Assembly (NCBI GenBank): GCA_001804165.1
Contig: MHFL01000037.1
Span: 9,086-14,374 of the forward strand
Length of the DNA: 5,289 bases
Direction: 5' to 3'
Origin: Omnitrophica bacterium RIFCSPLOWO2_01_FULL_45_10
Lineage (GTDB): Bacteria > Omnitrophota > Gorgyraeia > 2-01-FULL-45-10
How positions within the stretch are numbered: position 1 is the first letter of the stretch; every line of letters begins with the position of its first letter. Position numbers and translations under genes: made by a program. Positions 1-5,289 of the stretch are shown here, piece after piece. A model generated the notes under the pieces. It saw only the letters and a program-made list of their open reading frames with translations, made no database searches and was not told the origin of the DNA.

Positions 1-45
1 GATCGATATAAGCGTTTCTCTATTCACACCTGAATCACTTGGCAT
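1..45 (-). CDS. Probable start of a downstream gene, product unknown
   Basis: An ATG at 43-45 opens a second frame across the ftsK stop codon (35-37) and stays open to the window edge, giving 15 codons that read MPSDSGVNRETLISI. An in-frame GTG at 25-27 (VNRETLISI) is the alternative start. A GGAGG at 61-65 on this strand lies 15 bases before the ATG, which is longer than ideal. The overlap fits the tight spacing of the rest of the operon. Too little is visible to name a function, and the frame could be open by chance: 15 codons without a stop is weak evidence. Confidence 0.35.
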   Translation of the reverse strand, partial: MPSDSGVNRETLISI

Positions 46-2167
46 TTTTTGTCTGATACGCCTCCAGACTCAACAACACATCTCTCGGCTTAGAGCCCTG
101 ATACGGCCCTACGACGCCTTCATCTTCCATCATATCTATTAATCGGGCGGCCCTCGTGTAGCCCAATCCGAGGCGCCTCTGCAGAATCGAAACGGACGCC
201 TGACGTGTCTCAAGCACTAACTTAACCGCTTCCTCATAAACTTCGTCTTTTTCGAACTTTCGAAAAGCCGCCTTTTTTTCGGATTCCAATATCTCCTCAA
301 CGTAACTCGGGCCTCTCTGAGACTTTATGGAATTTGTTATCTTCTCTATCTCTTTATCTGAAATGAGACTGCACTGGGCCCTGATGGGCCGCGACGCTCC
401 AGGCTCGATAAAGAGCATGTCGCCCCTTCCGAGGAGCTTATCGGCGCCGTTAATGTCGAGGACCGTGCGCGAGTCGACTTTAGACGCTACCTTAAATGAG
501 ATCCTCGCGGGAAAGTTCGCTTTGATTACGCCCGTTATGACATCTACGGATGGCCGCTGGGTCGCGATTATTATGTGTATCCCGACCGCCCTCGAAAGTT
601 GAGCGAGCCGTGTTATCGCGCCTTCCACCTGGTCCTGCGACACCATCATGAGATCCGCTAATTCATCTATTATGACTATGATATAGGGCAGTTTCGCGTT
701 TCCATCTTTGGCGATCCGCTCGTTGTAGAGATCTATATTTCTAACACCCGACTTCGCGAACATTTCATATCGCGACTCCATCTCAGCCACGACCCACTCT
801 AAAGTTGTCGAAACCTTCTTCATATCGGTTACAACCGGAGATAATAGGTGCGGCAGATCGTTGAATACCGCCAACTCAACCCGTTTAGGATCTATCATTA
901 TGAACCTTACCTCATCCGGACTTGAGTTGAAGAGGAGGCTTGTCACTATCGCGTTCACGCAGACGGTCTTGCCTGATCCGGTCGCTCCGGCGATCAAAAG
1001 GTGCGGCATCGTCGAGAGGTCAGCGACTACCGGCGCGCCCGCAATATCCTTGCCGATGGCGAGTTTTAATTTAGAATCGAATTCTTTATACTCCTTCGAA
1101 TCGAGGACTTCCTTTAAGTATACAAGGGCGCTCGAGGAGTTTGGAACCTCAACCCCTATCGTTCCCTTCCCGGGTATCGGCGCCACTATCCTCACGCTCT
1201 GCGCCTTCATCGCCAGGGCGATATTGTCGCTCAATGACGTTATTCGATGAACCTTAACGCCCGGAGCGGGCTCGAGTTCATACCTGGTTATTACCGGCCC
1301 CTTATTTATCTCCACCACCTTCGACTCGATATCGAAATCTCTTAATGTCTCCTCTAAAATGCGGGCGCTGGACTCGAAATTCTCTTTTATCTTGCGCTCT
1401 TCGATGGGAGGCGGAGATTCCAATAGGTCCAATCCGGGAAATTTCCATCCGTCACCTACGGGGGGTTCGGATGCGGAGATTTTGATCTTTTTTACAACTT
1501 CGATTTCCTTCTTAAGGGCAGGCGGCTTTTTAACCGGGCTCTCGCCTCCTTTCAGCGGCTCCTCTCGTCTTTCTCTTCTAATTGTGAGAACCGGCGTTCC
1601 CTCTTCCTTCAAAGTGCGGCCCTTCAGATTAGACACAAAACCCTTCCATCGCCTCAATATTCCTGATAGAAAGGGCAGGAGAAGAAATTCTGTGGCGAGC
1701 AGGACGGAAAGCAAAAACAGAACCAATATCACAATTAACGCGCCCCCTCGGCCTAAATATTTTATAAGGAAATCCGAGAAGGCAAGCCCCACTATGCCGC
1801 CCAGTCTGAAGCGGAACGCGCTGTCGCCTCTTCCGATGACCGAGGCAATGGAACTCGACGCCAATATGAGAAAGAACGTCCCGAATACCTTGAAGTGCAG
1901 TTTCTGCGGCGTGATGCCTGTGACGCGCGCCGCGGCCCATGATAATATGAGAAAAGGTATCGTATATGCGCTCAGGCCCATGACGAAGAAAAGAATCGCG
2001 CCGAGATACGCGCCGAATAAACCAGCAAGGTTCCTGATAGGTTCGTTTATCTTGGAGGTGAAAAGACCGAGATCAGAGAAGTCGAATGTGGCTAAACTTG
2101 TGAATACAAGTATGGCTACCGCGAAGAATATGACCGCCTGTATCTCATTCCACCGTGTCTTATCCAT
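35..2167 (-). CDS. ftsK: DNA translocase FtsK/SpoIIIE family
   Basis: Membrane-anchored hexameric ATPase that pumps double-stranded DNA at the division septum to clear chromosome termini and, in studied bacteria, activates XerCD recombination at dif. The 710 residues show an N-terminal membrane region (hydrophobic segments near 9-28, 48-78, 93-112 and 122-170), a short charged and proline-containing linker (about 171-260), the alpha/beta motor and a C-terminal winged-helix gamma domain (about 640-700). Motor motifs: Walker A GATGSGKT (394-401), MIDPKRVEL (424-432), Walker B VIIDELADL (498-506), and ATQRPS (535-540). The gamma domain (SILQRRLGLGYTRAARL near 660-676) is the part that reads polar DNA signals. 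The linker is far shorter than in E. coli FtsK, giving a SpoIIIE-like total length. I place the start at the ATG at 2165-2167, 8 bases after the uppP stop. An in-frame TTG at 2213-2215 would add 16 residues with no membrane or family character and a 40-base overlap with uppP. Neither start has a clear ribosome site, so coupling to uppP is likely. Confidence 0.97.
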   Translation of the reverse strand: MDKTRWNEIQAVIFFAVAILVFTSLATFDFSDLGLFTSKINEPIRNLAGLFGAYLGAILFFVMGLSAYTIPFLILSWAAARVTGITPQKLHFKVFGTFFLILASSSIASVIGRGDSAFRFRLGGIVGLAFSDFLIKYLGRGGALIVILVLFLLSVLLATEFLLLPFLSGILRRWKGFVSNLKGRTLKEEGTPVLTIRRERREEPLKGGESPVKKPPALKKEIEVVKKIKISASEPPVGDGWKFPGLDLLESPPPIEERKIKENFESSARILEETLRDFDIESKVVEINKGPVITRYELEPAPGVKVHRITSLSDNIALAMKAQSVRIVAPIPGKGTIGVEVPNSSSALVYLKEVLDSKEYKEFDSKLKLAIGKDIAGAPVVADLSTMPHLLIAGATGSGKTVCVNAIVTSLLFNSSPDEVRFIMIDPKRVELAVFNDLPHLLSPVVTDMKKVSTTLEWVVAEMESRYEMFAKSGVRNIDLYNERIAKDGNAKLPYIIVIIDELADLMMVSQDQVEGAITRLAQLSRAVGIHIIIATQRPSVDVITGVIKANFPARISFKVASKVDSRTVLDINGADKLLGRGDMLFIEPGASRPIRAQCSLISDKEIEKITNSIKSQRGPSYVEEILESEKKAAFRKFEKDEVYEEAVKLVLETRQASVSILQRRLGLGYTRAARLIDMMEDEGVVGPYQGSKPRDVLLSLEAYQTKNAK

Positions 2168-2175
2168 AATCGTTT

Positions 2176-2934
2176 TTAAATAAAAATAATTACCATTGAA
2201 CCAATGGCAAGGCAATAAAGGCCAAATAGATAAAGTTTATTATTTTTCACTAAATTTAAAAGAATTTTAATCGCCACAAGGCCCACAATCGCGCTCGTTA
2301 TTCCGCCCACTAAGTAGGTCAGCGATCCTCCGCAAAATAAATCTTTGCAGATCGAGCCCGACTTTATAAGATTTGCCCCCAATATCGCGGGCATGCCTAA
2401 TAGAAAAGAGAACCTGACCGCGGCGGCAGGCTCGAGCCCCGCGAGTATGCCCGTCGCGATCGTAGAACCGCTTCTCGATATGCCGGGTATTATGGCGACC
2501 CCTTGCGCAATGCCTATTATAATTGAATTGAAGAGCCCTAATCTTTTTGTGCTATGAGCCTTCGCCGCATACCAACTCGTCAAAACCAGCCAGAGGCCGG
2601 TCAGGATCAGCATCAATCCGACCAATTTCGGCAAACCAAAAAACTTCTCAACTAAATCTTTGAAGAGCATGGCGATTATAAATGTCGGCAGAGACGCCGC
2701 TATTATAAAAGAAAGAGTTTGCCTATCTTTTTTAAATAACGCGAGTATGTCTTTATGAAAGAATACCAATATCGAAAGAAGCGAGCCAAAATGCAGGAAT
2801 ATGTCGAAATTTACCTGCGGCTCGGAAATCCCAAAAATCCTGTGCAGTATCACCAAATGCCCGGAACTCGATATCGGAAAAAATTCTGTTATGCCTTGAA
2901 CGATCCCTGATAATAATGCCTGCGTAATAGTCAT
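2176..2934 (-). CDS. uppP: Undecaprenyl-diphosphate phosphatase, UppP/BacA family
   Basis: Integral membrane enzyme that removes the terminal phosphate from undecaprenyl diphosphate, regenerating the lipid carrier used for peptidoglycan and other surface polymers; in studied members overproduction confers bacitracin resistance. The 252-residue product is slightly shorter than E. coli UppP (273) and is hydrophobic almost throughout, with about seven or eight likely membrane segments. Signature motifs are intact: the (E/Q)xxxE motif as Q13-GIT-E17, followed by PISSSGH (20-26) with the conserved His26, and PGISRSGST (150-158) with the catalytic-site Arg154. FSFLLGMPAILGA (175-187) is also typical of the family. 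The ATG start shares the bases ATGA with the dut stop and has no strong Shine-Dalgarno sequence, so reinitiation by ribosomes finishing dut is likely. The last roughly 100 bases of the gene are very A+T-rich and contain a terminator-like hairpin. The Gln in the first motif is an accepted family variant. This is not the unrelated PAP2-type phosphatase that performs the same reaction. Confidence 0.96.
   Translation of the reverse strand: MTITQALLSGIVQGITEFFPISSSGHLVILHRIFGISEPQVNFDIFLHFGSLLSILVFFHKDILALFKKDRQTLSFIIAASLPTFIIAMLFKDLVEKFFGLPKLVGLMLILTGLWLVLTSWYAAKAHSTKRLGLFNSIIIGIAQGVAIIPGISRSGSTIATGILAGLEPAAAVRFSFLLGMPAILGANLIKSGSICKDLFCGGSLTYLVGGITSAIVGLVAIKILLNLVKNNKLYLFGLYCLAIGSMVIIFI
2178..2210 (-). 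terminator. Terminator-like hairpin plus U-rich run at the uppP 3' end
   Basis: Read on the minus strand, the RNA from 2210 to 2190 can fold as a 9-pair stem: TTGCCATTG, loop GTT, then CAATGGTAA. This counts one G-U wobble and three G-C pairs. The run TTATTTTTATTT follows at once (2189-2178) and contains 10 T in 12. This is the arrangement of an intrinsic terminator, but the stem is weak and lies inside the last codons of uppP, only about 10 bases before the ftsK ATG. It may be a partial terminator or attenuator reducing ftsK transcription, or a chance result of local A+T richness. Confidence 0.3.
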
Positions 2935-3380
2935 TTACCGGTATGCCCGAATCCGCCTGACGCGCGCGCGGTCCCGCTGAGAGATTCTTTCAAATCGATT
3001 TCCGCCCTCACAACCTCTTTTATTACCATCTGGGCCACCCGCTCCCCGCGCCTGATCTTAAAAGATTCCTTCCCGTGATTTATCAAAATTAGCGAGACGA
3101 GCCCCCTATAATCCGAATCTATCGTGCCCGGTGAATTTACGAGGCCTATGCCATGCTTGAGCGCAAGGCCTGATCTCGGCCTGATCTCGGCCTCATACCC
3201 TTCGGGAATATCCAAATAAATGCCAGTCGATATTAATCTTATATCGCCTGGCTCTAAAATTACCCCTTCCTCAACATCGGCGCATAAGTCCATACCGCTC
3301 GACCCGGAGGTAGCGTATTTGGGAACCGGTATGTCCTCACAGCCTTTCTTCTTCTTAAGGAGTATCCTTACCCGTTTCAA
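2931..3380 (-). CDS. dut: Deoxyuridine 5'-triphosphate nucleotidohydrolase (dUTPase)
   Basis: Hydrolyses dUTP to dUMP and diphosphate, lowering uracil incorporation into DNA and supplying dUMP for thymidylate synthesis; the family is a cytoplasmic homotrimer. All five family motifs are visible in 149 residues: I, SGMDLCAD (28-35); II, RPRSGLA (67-73); III, GTIDSDYRG (85-93) with the expected catalytic Asp88 and Tyr91; IV, RRGERVAQMVI (110-120); V, RASGGFGHTG (139-148). Motif V has Ala where the second position is often Gly, and only one residue follows it. The start is a TTG: in this frame the nearest upstream stop is TAA at 3408-3410, no ATG or GTG lies between, and the next ATG is Met30 inside motif I. 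A purine-rich AAGGGA abuts the TTG and an AGG sits 9 bases before it, so the ribosome site is only moderate. It overlaps pnp by 26 bases and uppP by 4, implying coupled translation within one transcript. A lysine run (residues 9-12) precedes the first strand and is harmless to the fold. Confidence 0.96.
   Translation of the reverse strand: MKRVRILLKKKKGCEDIPVPKYATSGSSGMDLCADVEEGVILEPGDIRLISTGIYLDIPEGYEAEIRPRSGLALKHGIGLVNSPGTIDSDYRGLVSLILINHGKESFKIRRGERVAQMVIKEVVRAEIDLKESLSGTARASGGFGHTGK
3167..3193. repeat. 11-base tandem repeat, about 2.5 copies, inside dut
   Basis: The unit GGCCTGATCTC (plus strand) occurs perfectly at 3167-3177 and 3178-3188, followed by GGCCT at 3189-3193. It encodes dUTPase residues 63-72, covering most of motif II. 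The encoded residues match the usual family sequence, so the gene is intact; the repeat is a property of codon choice. Gain or loss of one unit would shift the reading frame. Confidence 0.9.
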
Positions 3381-5289
3381 TCCCTTTTGCCTGCTTCTTC
3401 GATAAATTTACGCGTCCCTGCTCGTCTATAGCGATAACCTTTACCGTCACCTCGTCGCCGACCTTTACCACGTCCTCGACGTTCTTCACAAACCGGTCCG
3501 CCAGTTCCGAAACGTGGATCAGCCCCTCTTTGCCGGGCAATATCTCGCAAAAAGCGCCGAAGTTCATGATGCGCTTGATTTTCCCTGAATATATCTTGCC
3601 AACCTCCGGCTCCTCTGTCATGCCCTTTATGATATTCACGGCCTTCTCGATGGCGGCGTCATCCTGCGAAGCGATCTGTACTGTGCCGTCGTCCTCTATA
3701 TTTATGGTGACCCCCGTATCCTGTATTATCTTCTTTATATTCTTGCCTCCGGGACCGATCACCTCTCCTATCTTATCCTGGCTTATCTTGAAACTAACGA
3801 TATGAGGCGCGTATTCCGATACGCTCCCTTTCGGTTTCGCGATTACTTGAACCATTTGGGCCAATATGGACAATCTCGCGGATTCTCCTACGTCGAGCAC
3901 TTTTTTAATGAGCGCGCTCGATACCCCCTGTATCTTAATGTCCATCTGAAGTGCCGTGATTCCGTCTTTTGTGCCAGCGACCTTAAAGTCCATGTCGCCG
4001 TAGTGATCCTCCACCCCGCCGATGTCCGTTAAAATTATCTCCCCGCCTTTCTCTTTGACCAAACCTATCGCGACCCCGCTGACGGGCCGCTTTATCGGAA
4101 CTCCGGCGTCCATCAAAGAGAGGGAACTCGCGCAGACGGTAGCCATGCTCGATGAGCCGTTGGATTCGAGTATATCCGAAACGACCCTGACGGTATAGGG
4201 AAACTCTTCTTTGGTCGGCATCACGGGTTTTAACGCCCTTTCGGCCAAAGCGCCGTGCCCAATCTCCCTTCTTCCCGGCCCTCTTATTGGCCTTACCTCG
4301 CCTACGGAGAATGGCGGGAAATTATAATGCAGCATAAAACTTTTCTGCGTCTCCCCTTCCAGCGCGTCTATCATCTGCTCATCGGCGCTCGTCCCGAGCG
4401 TGGTGACGGAAAGACTCTGGGTCTGACCGCGCGTGAAGAGTCCGGAGCCGTGGGTCCTCGGCAGGATCCCGACCTCGCAAGTAATCGGGCGTATCTCGTC
4501 GAATCGCCTTCCGTCAACGCGTCTTTTATTCTCTACTATGAACTTTCTAACCGCTTCGCGCTCCACTTCGATAAGGGCGTTTTTCACATCTTTTTCCGTA
4601 TAGTTGGATCTTTCGGTAACAAATTCAGAGATCAGTTCTTTAGAGAGAAGATCCATGGCCCCTTCCCTTTGCTCCTTTGTTCCAAGTTTATTTATCTCAT
4701 CCAATTTTTTGAGGGAGTGCCCTTTTACCTCTTTAACCAACCCTTCGTCCACTTTATATATAGGTATGGTCCTGTTAACCTTGCCTATCTTTTTACGCAT
4801 CTCGTCCTGGATGTCTATCAGCGCCTGAAGGTTTCTGTGGCCGAAATTTATCGCCTCCAATATTATCTCTTCGCCCAATTCGTTAGCGCCGGCCTCCACC
4901 ATAACGACTCCCGAACGCGTCCCGCAGACTACAATGTCGAGGTCGCTCGATTCCAACTCCTTGAACGTGGGATTTATTATGAATTTGCCGTCGGACCTCC
5001 CTACCCTCACTGCCGCTATGGGTCCCTCAAACGGTATGTCTGATATCATAAGCGCCGCGGACGCTCCGTTCAGGGCCAGAATATCCGAATCATTCTCTCC
5101 GTCGCTTGACAAAACTATCGCCACTATCTGCATCTCATTTATGAAACCCTTTGGAAAGAGGGGTCTTATGGGCCTGTCGACCAGGCGCGCGGTCAGAATC
5201 TCTTTTTCGGACGGCCTGCCTTCCCTTTTAAAAAAGCCCCCGGGAATCTTTCCTGCCGCGTACGTCTTCTCCTGATATTCTACGGTCAG
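3355..5289 (-). CDS. pnp: Polynucleotide phosphorylase (PNPase), 5'-truncated by window edge
   Basis: PNPase is a trimeric 3'-to-5' exoribonuclease that uses phosphate to release nucleoside diphosphates from RNA in the cytoplasm and can also add 3' tails. The visible 644 codons are open from the first base pair of the window edge, so the native start lies outside. Aligning the FFKREGR loop (visible residues 19-25) with E. coli PNPase suggests about 58 residues are missing and a full length near 700, normal for the family. Domains in order: the rest of the first RNase PH domain, an all-helical linker (about 160-255), the second RNase PH domain (about 260-485), a KH domain with a GPGG loop (512-515) and an S1 domain (about 563-632). 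Catalytic-core residues are present: RRE (340-342, phosphate site), SNGSSS (376-381), and the aspartates of EDHYGDMD (428 and 434). Only about a dozen residues follow S1, so there is no long C-terminal partner-binding tail. An ATG at 5131-5133 lies inside the conserved core and is not the start. The stop overlaps the start of dut. Identity is essentially certain; promoter and 5' leader are not visible. Confidence 0.98.
   Translation of the reverse strand: MTVEYQEKTYAAGKIPGGFFKREGRPSEKEILTARLVDRPIRPLFPKGFINEMQIVAIVLSSDGENDSDILALNGASAALMISDIPFEGPIAAVRVGRSDGKFIINPTFKELESSDLDIVVCGTRSGVVMVEAGANELGEEIILEAINFGHRNLQALIDIQDEMRKKIGKVNRTIPIYKVDEGLVKEVKGHSLKKLDEINKLGTKEQREGAMDLLSKELISEFVTERSNYTEKDVKNALIEVEREAVRKFIVENKRRVDGRRFDEIRPITCEVGILPRTHGSGLFTRGQTQSLSVTTLGTSADEQMIDALEGETQKSFMLHYNFPPFSVGEVRPIRGPGRREIGHGALAERALKPVMPTKEEFPYTVRVVSDILESNGSSSMATVCASSLSLMDAGVPIKRPVSGVAIGLVKEKGGEIILTDIGGVEDHYGDMDFKVAGTKDGITALQMDIKIQGVSSALIKKVLDVGESARLSILAQMVQVIAKPKGSVSEYAPHIVSFKISQDKIGEVIGPGGKNIKKIIQDTGVTINIEDDGTVQIASQDDAAIEKAVNIIKGMTEEPEVGKIYSGKIKRIMNFGAFCEILPGKEGLIHVSELADRFVKNVEDVVKVGDEVTVKVIAIDEQGRVNLSKKQAKGIETGKDTP
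3356..3370 (-). repeat. Small inverted repeat spanning the pnp stop, inside the dut 5' end
   Basis: On the minus strand TAAGGA, loop TAC, then TCCTTA forms a perfect 6-pair stem with a 3-base loop. Its 3' arm covers most of the pnp stop region, and the hairpin lies about 7 bases after the dut TTG start. What follows is A/G-rich, not U-rich, so this is not an intrinsic terminator. A weak effect on ribosome pausing or on dut initiation is possible but not shown. Confidence 0.35.

Noticed and set aside
327..1250. Plus-strand open frames of 91 and 129 codons opposite the FtsK motor domain
   Set aside because: These are shadows of the Walker-motif region of ftsK, with no start context or recognisable product.
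1629..1940. A 103-codon minus-strand frame inside ftsK
   Set aside because: It is in a different frame from ftsK, entirely within it. The product is rich in His, Arg and Cys and unlike a folded family.
1359..2183. A 274-codon open frame on the plus strand, antisense to the ftsK membrane and linker region
   Set aside because: The opposite strand clearly encodes the FtsK N-terminal region. The antisense product is rich in Arg, Ser and Pro, as expected from reading hydrophobic codons backwards, and shows no family motif.
2176..2215. A sigma-70-type promoter for ftsK in the A+T-rich end of uppP
   Set aside because: TTGCCT with a 17-base spacer leads to TAATTA, which matches the -10 consensus at only two of six positions. 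The local A+T richness alone explains such resemblance.
4255..5043. A 262-codon open frame on the plus strand, antisense to pnp
   Set aside because: It lies entirely opposite a certain PNPase coding region with all motifs intact. Its product has no recognisable domain and it has no separate upstream region.
5131..5133. ATG at 5131-5133 as the start of pnp
   Set aside because: The 52 upstream codons encode conserved PNPase sequence (for example YAAGKIPGGFF and DRPIRPLFP), so the gene is cut by the window edge and this is an internal methionine.
1..5289. A previously undescribed defence, mobile or CRISPR-like system
   Set aside because: All but a few bases are covered by four well-known housekeeping genes. 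No direct-repeat array, transposase, integrase, toxin-antitoxin pair or foreign-looking gene was seen on either strand.

Overview
This window looks like part of a chromosomal housekeeping operon from a Gram-negative-type or candidate-phylum bacterium. All convincing genes are on the minus strand, so transcription runs from position 5289 toward 1. The order is pnp (5' end outside the window), dut, uppP, ftsK, then the first codons of another gene that leaves the window at position 1. The taxon cannot be fixed by reading alone. Frequent ATA (Ile) and AGG/AGA (Arg) codons, roughly half G+C over most of the genes, and ordinary bacterial versions of all four proteins would fit a lineage such as Omnitrophota or Elusimicrobiota. 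That placement is a low-confidence guess.

Layout, in the direction of transcription: 5289-3355 is polynucleotide phosphorylase, missing about the first 58 residues. 3380-2931 is a trimeric dUTPase that starts on a TTG codon inside the last codons of pnp (26-base overlap). 2934-2176 is undecaprenyl-diphosphate phosphatase, joined to dut by a 4-base ATGA overlap. 2167-35 is an FtsK/SpoIIIE-type DNA translocase that begins 8 bases after the uppP stop. 45-1 is probably the start of a further gene that overlaps the ftsK stop. There is no intergenic stretch longer than 8 bases, and no RNA gene, mobile element, CRISPR array or origin was seen.

The genes share growth and replication themes rather than one pathway. 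They cover RNA turnover (PNPase), keeping uracil out of DNA (dUTPase), recycling the lipid carrier for peptidoglycan and other surface polymers (UppP), and clearing chromosome termini at division (FtsK). Tight packing suggests translational coupling. The most notable non-coding signal is a hairpin followed by a U-rich run at the 3' end of uppP, just before ftsK, in a stretch of only about 24% G+C. It could attenuate transcription into ftsK. I found no evidence of an undescribed biological system here; the findings are modest points about gene starts, junctions and small repeats.
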